A stretch of 64,000 nucleotides of DNA from Acanthochlamys bracteata (GCA_019914995.1 CM034136.1:3425270-3489269), one strand, 5' to 3'. Numbered from the stretch's first letter, positions 48,401 through 61,381 are shown. The notes: generated by a model not told the origin, from the sequence alone. Translations and numbers: made by a program.

Positions 48401-49824
48401 TTAGCAACTTCCCAGTCTTTTCCACAGAAGTCCTTACCCCTCTTTAAGACATCATCAAGAGTAGCCTCAGAGCTCAAATTGAAAAATCGGAATACTACAA
48501 AAAAACCAGACATGGCATAAAACTGTCCATGTGGCTTAGGAAAGCCACTAGCAAGAGCACATGGTCGTAATTTACAATCCATTCCAGTAACATTTGACCA
48601 TTCGGAGAGATTAACAGCTCTCTTTGCAAGTGCACTACACTCCTTCCATCGGGGTGCACCAAGAAGCTCAATACTCATTTCCTGGCCTTTACCAATACTT
48701 TGTCCTCCAACCTGCGGACTTCCCTCTTTAGCTAATGCCATGCAATGTGAGCACACATATTTCTCTCTGTATCCAGTCTGCAAGCATGGGTGCTCAAGTT
48801 TTATTGAGTAATTGCCCATGGTGTTTGGAGATGTTTCCAAGAACCTTTTCAGAAGATACACCACAGATTTGTCAAAAGCATCATTCAACCCATAACCCTC
48901 AAGAGAATACGCGCTAAGATGATGCTTAGCTGCACCTATGCTTAGATTTATGCCAGTCTCATGGTGTATCGGCTTTTGGGTTTCGAAAGTTACTTGCAAG
49001 GATGAACCACCCAGATCAAGTGCTCCAACTGTTTCTTTAGGTGGCAAGGAACCTAACATACCCATTTGGTAGTTAAGAGCTATCCATCCGTAGTATGCCT
49101 CCTCCATGCCACTTATTACTTTTACCCACTCTCTACGGCTCATGAAAGATGAATTCTTCAAAATAGATGCAGTCTTATCAAGGAGCCATGCTGAGTCAGA
49201 ACTCGGTAGCCTACGTACACCTGCTGTAGCATAAACAAATACAGGTGTCTTCTTGTGAACACGTTTTGGTATTTGCTTCTCTGCCCATTGCAGTAGCGGC
49301 TTTATAGCAGCTCGTAAACCAGCTTCATTCAGCACAAGCTTATCAAATCCAGGTTCAGTTTCCATACGCTGATAAGCACGACCACTCTGCTTACTTGACT
49401 TCATCTGATTACCAGGTACAAATCTCATAACAAAAGGTAAGTTCCCATGTGTTTCACTTCTATCAACAGAACTTTCATACACATAAATTCGAGTACTGGT
49501 ACTACCACAATCGAGTATCACATAATACTGAGGTCCTCCTTGCAATAACAATGCGCCTATGTATTTAGAACACACATAAACAACAGGCAACAACACTATT
49601 AATGCAGCCAAACAGAGAAAGAATCGAAACCATTTCTTCCTTTTCACTGGACTTGAAGGCAACGACGACTTCTCCTTAGAAAAGCTTGCAGCAAACCCTT
49701 CTCTATGCAGAAAATGAAATGGCTTTCTTGCATAACTCCTCCCACTCTCAAGCTCAACTTCAGGTTCCCTCGTCTCTACTTTACTATTTGAAGAAAAATC
49801 TTGTAGAGATGCGGAAATCCGCAT
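45466..49824 (-). CDS. APY7: Apyrase of the APY7 type (GDA1/CD39 nucleoside phosphatase)
   Basis: Two coding exons, 49824-47991 and 45746-45466, flank a 2244-bp GT-AG intron and encode 704 residues. Family members hydrolyse NTPs and NDPs in Golgi, ER or extracellular space. Residues 1-65 form a basic N-terminal tail, 66-94 a membrane segment (WFRFFLCLAALIVLLPVVYV). The apyrase regions follow: ACR1 LDCGSTSTR (104-112), ACR2 YATAGVR (198-204), ACR3 GMEEAYYGW (239-247), ACR4 ALDLGGSSLQV (268-278) and ACR5 near AIGSGSTTWTLG. A second membrane segment lies at about 550-571 (TTVLLLLLVSVALICCALSY). A Ser-rich tail of about 130 residues continues into exon 2. This long-tailed, two-membrane-segment form is that of Arabidopsis apyrase 7, linked to pollen wall development there (recalled, not tested). 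The splice joins SPINA to GDGRVKTPLSP. The start is the ATG just after the 5' UTR acceptor. Intact. Confidence 0.93.
46978..47289 (-). other. Open frame of 103 codons inside the apyrase intron
   Basis: A block at about 46975-47400 within the apyrase intron is GC-richer than the rest of the intron and is open on both strands: minus frame MSSAPPPRIPVVTLLLPSPE with a hydrophobic middle (FAITAIALLAFKFTITTLF), and a plus frame of 62 codons at 47105-47293 (MVVKEKKTRSNKVVMVNLN) with a glycine-rich end. I recognise neither. The plus frame has the more protein-like composition. It may be a captured exon or gene fragment; a real gene is not established. Confidence 0.25.
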
Positions 49825-49833
49825 ACTTGTCTA

Positions 49834-50184
49834 CTGTCAACCAAACAATATCCCAACATTACATGGAACACACCATTATAAATCAGCAAATGCAAATCTT
49901 GGAAAATGAAATCTGAAAGCTCTGAGCAACTAAACTGGAAACTGGTTTAATAATGAAGATCCCAAAGGGCAGCTTTGTTCGGTTCAACTGTTACAGCATA
50001 CAAACAGAAATCTGTATCAGGCATGAAATAAAACACAATTTCACAAAAAGAAAATAGTAATCATATGAAACGATAAATCTATTTCAAGATCAAAGGGAAT
50101 CAAACAATCCAGATTGATTTAGATCGGGCAAATCGAACCGATCCAATAGCGGGACTACAAATAAAGACGAAAATAATCACTCAC
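49834..50184 (-). other. Probable intron in the apyrase 5' UTR
   Basis: On the minus strand GATTCTG|GTGAGTGATT (donor, G at 50184) and TTTGGTTGACAG|TAG (acceptor ending 49834) frame a 351-bp AT-rich stretch. The second exon would then begin 9 bases before the start codon. The upstream exon, about 50185-50345, is AGAGAG/CTCTC-rich, as plant leaders often are. Inferred from splice-site match only. Confidence 0.45.
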
Positions 50185-50345
50185 CAGAATCCTTGCCTGA
50201 GTCGATTGACCGTTCGAGATAAAATATTCCGGCCACCTTAAGAGACGGTGGGCGGACGTTGAGAAGGTGTACGGTAGAGCTTTAGGTGACAGACAGATAC
50301 AGTAGTCGAGAAAGAGAGAAAGCGAGAGAGCAGAAATTAGGCGTG

Positions 50346-51300
50346 AGATTTTGTCAAAATGCTGCACTCGTATTATTTCTCGGGAGGGTGGTTATTAATT
50401 AATCAACTGGTACATTATATTACCGTTATGCTGTCACTACGCGGTTTTAATCTTTCTCGTCTTCGATTGGGTCAACTTCTTTTAAGATTATTGCGGGCGG
50501 AACAAATGGACCTCAGAAAGGAATAACGAGCCAGATCCAAAAGGACAACTAGCTAACTAAAAATAGGCCCATTAATCAATAGAAGGCTCAGCCCATCACA
50601 AGGAACAATAGAAATATCCCCACTTTTTCTGATGCGTTTCTGTAGGTTGTTCTTAGGGAGTGCCCTGATCCAAAATTTTAATAAAAAGCTAAAGTATTAA
50701 GTTTGGAGTTGGGTTAACTTTATTCCGGGTCGGGCCGATTTTGAATCAACTTGAATTAACCCGATAATATAAACTGATTCGGATCAATTACGGATCAATA
50801 CCCAATTAATCCGAAAAGAAGTATCAGGTCATCATATTAAACTCAAGATTTTCAGCTAACTTTTCGGTCGGAGAAAGAAATTTATAACAAAAGAGCATCA
50901 AAAGCAGCAAAGTTTAATAGGGCGGCTGCCATCATTGGCGTCAGAATCGACCATTCCTGTGGTGGCCGACGATCTCATGCGTACACATCCGAGCTAGAAT
51001 TTCTTACTTAATCAGGTAAGGAAATGCAATAGAAGGATAAAAAGATGTATTGCCACAGCCAGACACGATCAATTTGCCGGCGAAAAGCTCTGGCGAAATC
51101 TAGAGTTTTCATTGTGGGTTGTGACAAAACACGCAATTACTGGCGATAGTGGGGAGAACAACGACAGCAAGGTATGACAACAAAAGATCAGCAGACGATG
51201 GTCGGCTGTAAGAAAGACAAGATCGCATTCGAGCACAATGAGGGAACTCCAAACTCCGAACTACCTAGTAATAGAAAATGCAAAGAAAAAATAAGCAAAT
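50346..51300. other. Apyrase promoter side and intergenic DNA
   Basis: About 50346-50470 would be the apyrase promoter on the minus strand. A block at 50690-50850 has family-R-like words (GGGTCGGGCCGATTTTGAATC, CGGATCAATTACGGATCAAT). No gene seen up to the Copia 3 target site. Confidence 0.35.
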
Positions 51301-51437
51301 TGAAACAATTGATGAAGAAAAATAATAGTAGGATTGAGTATGATGAATAATAATAATTAGAATTTATATCATACGAATATTTATAGAGTACATATAATGG
51401 GCTTGTCTCACATATAGCACAATAATACAGTCCAATA
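51301..51437 (-). repeat. LTR of Copia 3 (3' LTR)
   Basis: 137 bp, starts TGAAACAATT and ends TCCAATA; partner at 54114-54250. Confidence 0.9.
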
Positions 51438-54113
51438 TCCCCTCAAATTCATGATGGGTCAAACAATATGAGTTTGTTCAATAATTTTGAAATCTCGGTG
51501 TCGGATGCGATTTTGTAAAGAAATCTACCAGTTGATCAGTAGAGACAGCATATGGTAAAAAAATAGTACCTGACAGAAAATGTTCACGAACGAAGTGACA
51601 GTCAATCTCAATATGTTTCGTTCGTTCATGAAAAACTGGATTGCTTGCAATCTGAATAGCACTCCGATTGTCACAGTAAAGAGGAGTAGCTTTTGCAAAA
51701 GTAACTCCCATTTCAAAAAGTAATCTCCGCACATGAATAATCTCCATTGTGGTAGCAGCCATAGCTCGATACTCGGCTTCTGTTAAAGAACAAGCAATGA
51801 CATCCTGTTTCTTACTGCACCATGAAATTAATAAATCACCAATGAATAAGCAGAAACCTGTAGTAGAACGTCTAGTGGTTGGATCACCAGCCCAATCTGC
51901 ATCAGTAAAAGTTCGAAGCTCCAAAGTAGATGTGGAAGACATAAACAAAGAGCGAGTAATAATGCCTTGAAAATATCTGAGAATCCTGAGTAAAGCACTA
52001 TAATGTGCTGATCGCGGTGCAGAAACAAATTGACTGACGACACTTACTGCATGAGAAATATCTGGCCTAGTCATACAAAGATAGACAAGTGGCCAGCACG
52101 TCGTCCGTGCATGCAAGTAGGATTTGTGAGAGGCTCACCATTTGTAGGACGAAGTTTCACATGAAGCTCTAAAGGGGTATCAACCGTCCGACTATCAGAT
52201 AAACCTGCAGATTGAATAATGTCAGAAGTATATTTTTGTTGAAAAATAAGAATTCCTTTAGTACTTTGCGCAATCTCCAATCCAAGAAAATAGCATAGCT
52301 ATCCAAGGTCCTTCATCTGAAACTGTTGATATAGGTGTTTTTTCGTGGCTGCAATACCTGCAATATCATCCTCTGTTAAAATCATATCATCTACATATAA
52401 TAATAGGAGTAGGGTGAGATTAGGTGGAAGAACATACCACAATAAGCCCGTTTTCACAAAGAGAACTGACTGAGATTAGGTGTAGGGTGAGATGAGGAAC
52501 ATGTAAAACAAAGGGTAGACTGAGAGAGTCAGAAATAACGGAGCCAGATTGAGTGATGGTTAGTTGAGAGCCATCAGCAGTATGTAAAGATGTCGTGTCA
52601 GATAACAATGATAGATCAGAAGTCCTACGATGAGATGCACCAGAATCTAAAATCTAAGAGAAAGACATACCAAGAGCGGCGGAAGAAGCAGAGGCAGATG
52701 AACCAGCAAAAATGGATTGTCACTAAAGCTGAAGTTTTATCTAAGCAAGACGATGGTGAATATCTATTGAGTCATTGGTGATAGGCGAGAGATAGAACAA
52801 AGATCAAAAGATTCGCTTTGTGCAACCTGGAGGCGTAGTAGTGGAAGAATTCTTCGCCTTCTTCCGCTCCCGATACTGAGTAAGTAAATATGGATGAAGC
52901 TAAAAACAACCATCCACAGTATGACCCGATTTCTTGCAATGAGTACAGAATGATTGCTGACGAGAATGGAAAGAATTTCTGCGAGAATGAGCACGAGTGT
53001 CTTCCGAAGTGGAAGATGAAGTGCGTGAAGATGTAGCAAATACTATAGCTGAAGCAGGAGTCAAGGTGAGTACCATCATTTAAAGAGACCGTAAGCGAGT
53101 CTCCTCGGCAATGAGCTCAGAAATGGCAGCATCTAGACTTGTGTTATTTTGTATGATACGACCACTCACTGGTTGAAATTCTGGACGCAAAGCCATAAGA
53201 AACTGATACGACAGATACGACGTTCATGGCAAGCACAGCTATGACCTTCAAGTTTCAAGAGCTCGCGCCAGTAACCTCGCATCAATGTAGCGAACTCCTG
53301 AATAGTGCGATCACCCTGTCTGGCGGCTCAAGCCTCGGTGAGAATTTGATACTCTCTAGCACCACTTGATTGAACAAACTGAGTAGTCAAAGTCTCCCAT
53401 AATAATGCAGCAATCGGGATGTCTTCAAGATGTGGTCGAAGAGATCGATCAACAAATGTAATGATAAATGCAAAAATTCGTTTATCATGATCATCCCAAA
53501 TGTCCTGCGCGATACGAATGTTATTCTTTACCTCAATAGAAGCATCATCTGGTGGTGAGAGAGAACGCTGAATAGAGTCATCAAGATGACCAAGAAGACG
53601 ACGTCTACGAAGAATAGTTCTAACTGAAGCAGCCCATTCCGCCCAATCATCAGCAGTACTTAAAGAAAAGTCCGTGGATGTCGGTAGAAAGTCTCGAAAG
53701 AACTCAGACGAAGGCATCACCAAAATAGTTTTTTTTTTTTTTTTAAACGGGGCGGGCCTAGAGATCGGGCCGGACTGGCCCGAATGCAGCAGTGGCTAGG
53801 GTGTGCCAAACGGGCTGGCCCGAAGCAGGCGCGGGCGTCTGCGGCGGCGAGTGGGCGACTACGGCGGCGACAGTGAAGAAAAGTAGCGGCGACGAACGGC
53901 GGAAACGAACGACGATAGCGGCGGCAGCGGCGAACGAAGACGACGATAAGCGAATTTACCGGAGAAGACGCGGTTGTTGCGGCGGTTGTAAGGCAGCGGT
54001 GCGGTGGCGCTAGTGGTTTTTTTTTTTTTTTTTGATGAAGATGAAAAATTGAAAAAAAAAAGAATCAATTATGTGTAGAAAAATTTTTCAAAAATTAACT
54101 TGGCTCGATACCA

Positions 54114-54250
54114 TAAAACAATTGATGAAGAAAAATAATAGTAGAATTAAGTATGATGAATAATAATAACTAGAGTTTACATCGTACGAATATTTATAGA
54201 GTACATATAATGGGCTTATCTTACATATAGCCCAATAATACAGTCCAATA
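54114..54250 (-). repeat. LTR of Copia 3 (5' LTR)
   Basis: 137 bp, about 93% identical to 51301-51437 and next to the primer-binding site. Confidence 0.9.
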
Positions 54251-56113
54251 TAAATAAAATAATTAGAAAAAAAAATAGTTTGGATTAGAGTTGTCAAAAT
54301 TATCCGTCTAAGAAAGAAAAGATATATTACAAAAATATTAACAGTTGAAAGTTAAAGATACAAATTTTTAAATTCTAGTTTCTAAGTTTACCTCCAAACT
54401 TCTAATCGTAATACCAAATTAATTAATTAGTAGTACGCCTCAATATCATAAAATTTTATTTATTACCACATACTTTCAGAAAATAAATATTTTTGAGAAT
54501 ATTTTAAGGACCAATAATACTAAAATATATAAATTTTAACAAACACTAACTAGATCTCTTTACCAAAAATACCGTATATTATTTATTCAAAATAATTTTA
54601 TAATTTTACTCACGCTTAAAACTATAATAATAAAAATTAATAATTTTAATTATTAAATAGGTCGATTGAATTTGACTAATTATTAAATAGATTGAGTTAT
54701 TATTGATAATTTTGAACCGTATAAATTAATGAGTTAAATTAGAGTCGAATGAATTTGATTTAATTAATATATAAATTGATTTAAAACTGACTCATCAATG
54801 CGAATTGTTATTCATATTTGTTCTATTCTGTTTCTTAGATCTACATACTCATATTTGTTCTATTCTATTTTTTAGTTCTACATTCGATCATTTTAGAATC
54901 TTGTTACTACAAAAATTTTATTAGGCAAGTTTGTTGCAAGGATTTAAATATTGGTTTGCTGTAACAGAAACTGATTTGGTATTGGATTTTGCATGTTCGA
55001 TTATTATACAAAAGAAGGTCCTTAGGTTGCCTTTTCTCTCCTCTCTCCTTCTCTTTTCTTGCGAGAGATAAGTGTCTAGAATTTGAGGTCTTTTTGGAAG
55101 AGTAATACTCTATACCGCACACCTGGTCTCCTACATTCAGAGATCCACCGAGCTACTTTGGAATTGAATTATGACTACTTGGTGTTGAGCTAATAACTAG
55201 TTCATATTATACAGTACACTGTTTTATTGATGTAGATACGGCATTGAATGAAACACCCTTACTTTAAGAGTGACTATAAAATATTTTTTTTTAAAATAAA
55301 ATATTTTTATTTTTTAAATAGTTTTTTATATTTTCTAAATTTTTAAATAAAATTTTTTAAATATTTATAAAATATATATTATAAAATTAAAAATTAAAAA
55401 TTAAAAAATACCATTAGAAAAATGCAATTCCAAACGGGAATGCAATTTACATTACTTCTCTAAAAAACTTATCAATCTAAAATATTTATATTTTAAATAA
55501 TTTTTATAATATTTTACATATTATTTCAAAATATTGAAAATATTAAAAATAATTATTATATATTATTTTTAATTAAAAAATAAAATTTATTTTTAAAAAT
55601 AAAACGAAAATTTTTTATTTTAATTTTTCTTTATAAGCATTTTTAAATACTCCCTAATTAGCTTCATGCCGCCGCAACGGTTAATAGTTAGCATCTTGTA
55701 TTAGTAAAGACTGCAAAAAACTATTTGTGTACAAGATAAATCTAAATGAATATATTTGTTTTGAAGGAAAATATTAATGATTTGAATTTAGAAATACATA
55801 GCTGATCTAAAGAGGAGAAGATAAATCTAAAGCGTTAGGTGCATCTTGTATTGGTAAAATAGTAATGGAGTGATAATATTTGATACTATTCTTTGAGATA
55901 TCTCTTGTTAAGAGAGATTTAATTTTATATTATTTATTAATAATTTTGATATATTTAAAAAAATTTAGATTTAGTTTTCTTGTTGTCAATGATTGTAAAA
56001 AGTAATTCTAAAATTTGTCATGATTAAGATTTCTATAATCTTAAGAACCTGATGTTATTTATGTTCCTCCATATTATCGAACCTCAAAAAAAGAAATGCA
56101 TTCACATAATTTC
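54251..56113. other. Intergenic AT-rich DNA with repeats
   Basis: No gene seen. A family K-like core lies at about 55260-55440 (TTTTCTAAATTTTTAAATAA, AATATTTATAAAATATATAT). Words resembling family R (TATTAAATAGGTCGATTGAATT, AACTGACTCATC) occur at about 54640-54810. Frames at 54907-55122 are judged random. Confidence 0.35.
55260..55440 (-). repeat. Family K repeat, diverged reverse copy
   Basis: Shares ATTTTCTAAATTTTTAAATA and ATTTATAAAATATATATT with 4867-5131 in the same orientation. The right side, reverse-complemented, reads CCCGTTTGGAATTGCATT, like the GTTTGGGATTGCTT tip at 43642. Left boundary uncertain. Confidence 0.45.
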
Positions 56114-56633
56114 TGTTAGAAATAGCGAGTGTCTTCGGTTGTCGATAGACGCAGCGGAAATATAAACACACTAAAGAATCTTGCGTAAGTAATATGAGAA
56201 TTGAAAAAAGAGCAAAATAAACACAAAGACAAGAGAATTACGTAAAAAAAAGGAAAAAAATCTCACGGGAAGACAAACTAGCCTTCAAGAAAATTACTAA
56301 TTTAAAGCAATTACAAACTCTTGTATTACCACTATAAGTGAAACTTCTAACTAGAATACTTTGCTTCTATCTCTCACACTTGATGTTGTGAATGGTGTGA
56401 TTGATGCTTCAAACAAGTATTTCTTACTCATATATATAGTGTGCCAAAAAGACTCTTGAATTTTCAAATCTTTCCATTAATTGAGTCCTTTGGCTTTTCA
56501 TGATGTTTCAACTTCTTTAACTTTCCAACTTCATGGGTGGTATTTTATCTTCCTTAATCCTTTAGCATTCTAATATGAATACATATTTAATTTGTTAACC
56601 ACTAATTTACATAGTGCTTTATAATGTCTAACA
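56114..56633 (-). repeat. LTR of Copia 4 (3' LTR)
   Basis: 520 bp, starts TGTTAGAAAT and ends TCTAACA; partner at 60785-61304. Confidence 0.94.
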
Positions 56634-59600
56634 AATCTCTCACTTAAAGACACTTTATAAATTGCAATTCAAGAATAATAAGAAACCGATACGTAAGTGT
56701 CAAAATTCGATGACACTGAAAATAGATACGATTGAGAGGAGCAGGGCTAGCACGCATGCTAGCTGACTTTCTTTACCTCATACCATTGTCTATCTTACTT
56801 CGGTTCCATTGCTATCTTGAAGTGATTTCCTTTCGGCTTTCTTGTCACATCCAATGTTATTCTCCATTGTGATTCCATACAAAGATCTACAAAATAAAAA
56901 CTTGTCAAGGGTTACCACCTTAGTTAAGACATCCGCAGGGTTCTCTTTGGTATGAATCTTGAGCATATCAATGCTCCCACTGTAAACCACCTCTCATACG
57001 TAATGATACTGAATATCTATATATTTTGTTCTGGAATGAAGTGCTGGATTTCTTGCAAGATGCAATGCACTTAGTCTATCACAAAACAGAGATAGAGTAT
57101 CATGTTTTCGCCCAAGTTCTTCCAACAGTCTCTTCATCTAGACCCCTTCCTTGCATGCCTGTGTTGCTGCCATATACTCAGCTTCCGTTGTAGATAGAGC
57201 TACAACGGACTGCAGTTTAGAACACCAACTGACAGCACCACCTGCAAGAATAAACACATAACCAGAGGTGAATTTCCTCCTATCGAAATCACCTGCGTAG
57301 TCTGCATCAACAAACCCTTTGACAACAAAATCAGATCCTCTATAACACAATGCAGCATTTAAGGTTCCTTTCACATACCGAAGGATCCTCTTTACCGTCT
57401 TCCAGTGCTCAATGCTAGGACATGCCATGAACATACTTACCATTCCCACTGCATATGCAATGTCAGGCCGAGTGCAAATCATGACATACATTAGGCTTCC
57501 CACTGCTGATGCATATGGTATCCGAGACATCTCTATCCTCTCTTGCTCCTGGCTAGGGGATAACAAAGACGATAGTTTGAGACTAATAGAGAGTGGGGTA
57601 GACATCGGCTTACCACCATACATATTGAACAGCTCCAACACTTTCCTCAGATAGCTAGCTTGAGACAGTCGAATCTCTCTATTGCCTCTATCTCGCCATA
57701 TCTACATCCTTATGATTCTGTTTGCCGGCCCCAAGTCCTTAGTATCAAATTCACTAGCCAGTTGATCATTCAATTGTTGAATACGATCCATGCTTGGACC
57801 TGCTACAACCATATCATCCACATACAACAGCAAGATGACAAACTCACCTCCCTCAAATTTTTTGATGTACACACAAGAGTCTGAGACAAGTTTGCTGTAT
57901 CCAAGGCTCCTGATACAAGAATCAAATTTCTTATACCAACACCGCGGTGCTTGTTTAAGCCCATAAAGAGATTTGGCCAACCGACAAACCAGATCCTCCC
58001 TGCCTTTAACGGCAAAGCCTTCTGGCTGGTTCATATATATCTGCTCTTCGAGCTCTCCGTGCAAGAACACCATCTTCACATCGAGCTGTTCAACATGGAG
58101 ATCCGATGATGCACACAGTGCTAAGACCACACTTATAGTTGTTAAACGTACCACTAGAGAGAAGATCTCATCAAAGTCGATCCCTTCCTTCTGTGCGTAG
58201 CCTTTCACCACCACCGAGCACGATACCGTTCTACTTGATCTTTGCTGCATCGCTTGATCTTGTATATACATTTATTTCCAATAGCCTTACGGCCTTGGGG
58301 CAGAGGTACTAGCTCTCATGTCCTATTTTTATGAAGCACTTCAAGCTCTTCTGTATAGCTTCCATCCACAGAGACGCATATGAACTCTCCAGCGCTTCTT
58401 TGAGAGAAGATGGCTCTCCTTCCTCTATGAATAAGCAATATACAGATTGAGGTGACTCCATAAAATAGTCCTCATACCTCTCAGGTGTTTTTCTCTTGCG
58501 AGTTGAACGCCTAAGGAACGTAGGCCTGGAAACTCCATCCTCTTCTATGTGCTCATCCGCTAGTATAGGCTCCAGATTAGGATCGTCTTTTTCATCATTC
58601 TCCTCCAGTATCGATGTGGTCATCACTGAGAGTGATGCCTCATTTTTCCTTACATCATCGCCATCAGTCACTCTTTGTAACTAGTCCTCCGCAAAGATGA
58701 CATCCCTACTGAAGATAACTTTATGGGCAGTGGGATTCTATAAACGATACCCCAAAATATCTTCAGCATATCCCAAGAATAGACATCTTGTGGACTTTGG
58801 ATCTAGTTTGGTTCTTTCTTAGGCATTATACATCACATACACTGGACAACCAAAAATATACAGACGAGAATAATCAACAGTGGCGCCAGTCCACAATTTC
58901 ATTGGATTTTCAAATCAATGGTAGTAGAAGGAATACGATTCAACACATAGCAAGCAGTCTTGACTGTTTCTGCCCAAAAACTATGTGGCAGACCAGCCCC
59001 TTGTAGCATAGTACGTACCCACTCAGCTAGTGTTCGATTGAATTGTTCAGCTACTTCATTCTGCTGAGGCGTGTAAGCCACCGTTGACTGCCTTTTTATT
59101 CCTTCTTGTGCCAAGAGAGTAACAAACTTCGCACTATTATATTATCCACCATTGTCCGATCTAAGGCACTTGATCATGCTGCTGGAATCAAGTTCCACCC
59201 GGGCTTTGAAGAATTTGAACACCTCAAGGACTTCCGACTTCCTTCAGATTGGGAACACCTAACTTCTCCTGAAAAAATCATCAATAAATGAAACAAAATA
59301 TTTAGCACCACCAAGAGATAGTTGCGGTGACTCCCACACATCTGAGTGAACCAAGTCAAGTTTGTCTTTGGCTCTGAAAACTTATCTCCCAAACTTTGCC
59401 GGATGTTGTTTACCGGTGACACATTCCTCGTAGAATGGTAACTTTACGTCGGATAATTCTGGCAGAAGCTTCCGATTACTGAGGATCTTCAAACCACGTT
59501 CCGAGATATGCCATAATTTCAGGTGCCACATTCGCATGATATCCTCAATGTTGTTTGATGCAACACAAGCTTTTTCATGCGTCAGTGTCACCCCACGCAC

Positions 59601-60784
59601 CTTATATAGGTTTGAGTCAATCTTTTCAGCTTCTAAGATCTTCTGCCCGTTTTTAATGACCTCCATAATCCCGCTTCCAACACGAGTCTTACAGCCTAGG
59701 TCATCAAGTTGTCCTAAAGACAATAAATTCTTTGTAAGACCAAGTATATGACGTACCTTACCAATGATGCATACATTTTCATCATTTGCTTTAAGCTTGA
59801 TGGAACCGACTCCAGCAACTTCAAGGACTTGTCCATTTTCCATCCGCACGGCACTTTCAGAAATAACTTTATAGTGATGAAACAAATCTCTTCTAGAAGT
59901 CATGTGCCAGTAATCTGAGAGTTTGGATGCAACCACCGTCTCTCCCACTAGAGTCTCACCATCATCAGAGTTGTACGCCACACAAGTAAGGGACTTCGAA
60001 GGATCCGTACCTCCAACCTTATTTGTCATGGTCTTACATTCTCTTTTGAAATGTCCAAGCTTTCCATAGGCATAACATTTCACCTGTCGCTTGTTTTTCT
60101 TCTGTCCAGAGCCGTTATTGAATTTCCGTTTCTTACCCATGCTATCTTGTGCAATCAATAAGGCTTCAGCTTGGTGCCCACTAGGTACAATTTCTTGTTT
60201 GCGTTTGCGGCGACCTTCTTCCTCAAGAACAGCTGCTGCTACCTCATCATAAACAAGAGAATCTATATCAGTCGTACTAGTGAGGTTGATCACTACCTGG
60301 TCATAGGAATCGGGAAGATTTTGTAAAAAGATCAAGGCACTTTCATTGGTCTCTATCTTCTTTCCCAACGTTGTCAATTGAGAAAACAAAACCTCCAATG
60401 AACCCAAATGCCCTGAAGCAGAAGCTGAGTCCAACATGCGTAGAGAATACATCTTTTTCATTAAGAAAATGGCATGTTGCGGTGACTTCTTAGCATAAAT
60501 CTTTTCCAGCTTCTCTAATACCTCCTTTGCGGTCTTCTTTTTCAGTACACTTAGCAAGATATCATCGGCCAAGGTAAGATGAATGTGTGCCAAAGCATTT
60601 CGCTCAATCTTTTGCCATCTTTCCTCCGGAAGATTACTTGGCCGATTCTCTAATGCTCCCAAACAGTTCTCCTTTACAAGAACCGCCAATAGCCTTGCTC
60701 TCCACAATGTGTAGTTGCACCCATTGAACTTCTCAATCTCGTACTTGCTAGCCATCGCAACAAACCAATGGCTCTGATGCCACT

Positions 60785-61304
60785 TGTTAGAAATAGCGAG
60801 TGTGTTCGGTTGTCGATAAACGCAGCAGAAATATAAACACACTAAAAGATCTTGCGTAAGCAATATGATAATTGAGAAAAGAGCAAAACAAATACAAAGA
60901 CAAGAGAATTACGTCGGGAAAAATGAAACAAAACTCCACGGAAAGACAAACTAGTCTTCAAAAAATCACTAACTCAAAGCAATTACAAACTCTTATATTA
61001 CACTATAAGTGGAACTTCTAACTAGAATATTTTACTTCTATCTCTCACACTTGATATTGTGAATGGTGTGATTGATGCTTCAAACAAGTACTTCTTACTC
61101 ATATATATAATGTGCCAAAAAAACTCTTGAATTTCCAAACTTTCCTATTAATTGAATCCTTTGGCTTTCCATGATGCTGCAACTTCTTTAACATTCCAAC
61201 TTCATGGGTAGTATTTTATCTTCCTTAATTCTTTAGCATTCTAACATATATGTATATATAATTTATTAACCACTAATTTATATAGTATTTTATAATGTCT
61301 AACA
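60785..61304 (-). repeat. LTR of Copia 4 (5' LTR)
   Basis: 520 bp, about 90% identical to 56114-56633, followed by the ATTTC target duplication. Confidence 0.94.
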
Positions 61305-61348
61305 ATTTCACTATCTAAGACGTTCAGCTTTTACTCAAAAAAATTATC

Positions 61349-61381
<33 letters not shown>

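Larger units (their letters stand above)
51301..54250 (-). mobile_element. Copia LTR retrotransposon 3 (broken fossil, short LTRs)
   Basis: A 2950-bp element on the minus strand, shorter than a full Copia, with 137-bp LTRs and flanks CAAAT/TAAAT (4 of 5 alike). The primer-binding site beside the right LTR reads TGGTATCGAGCC on the minus strand (about 54102-54113). The purine tract beside the left LTR reads TTTGAGGGG. Recognisable parts: gag about 53.3-53.7 kb, a GAG-pre-integrase-like piece about 52.4-52.6 kb, and end of reverse transcriptase to RNase H about 51.5-52.3 kb (EAEYRAMA, KHIEIDCHFVREH). The leader at about 53.75-54.07 kb is CGG-rich. Very short LTRs suggest an Ale/Retrofit-like lineage (inference). 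The LTRs differ at about 10 of 137 sites (7%), roughly 3 million years at 1.3e-8. Broken in several places. Confidence 0.9.
56114..61304 (-). mobile_element. Copia LTR retrotransposon 4 (fossil)
   Basis: A 5191-bp element on the minus strand with 520-bp LTRs and a perfect 5-bp target duplication ATTTC (56109-56113 and 61305-61309). The primer-binding site beside the right LTR reads TGGCATCAGAGCC on the minus strand (about 60768-60781). The purine tract beside the left LTR reads AAGTGAGAGATT. Parts, high to low coordinates: gag about 60.0-60.75 kb with a zinc-knuckle region near 60.05 kb, GAG-pre-integrase about 59.4-59.6 kb, integrase about 58.8-59.4 kb, reverse transcriptase about 57.7-58.3 kb with YVDD, RNase H about 56.8-57.5 kb. 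The gag start (KYEIEKFNGCNYTLWRARL) recalls the Tork/Tnt1 group (inference). The LTRs differ at about 10% of sites, roughly 4 million years at 1.3e-8. Broken, about six breaks. Confidence 0.95.

Noticed and set aside
53792-54013. 73-codon plus-strand frame rich in Arg and Gly
   Set aside because: It is explained by the CGG-rich leader of Copia 3 read on the opposite strand.
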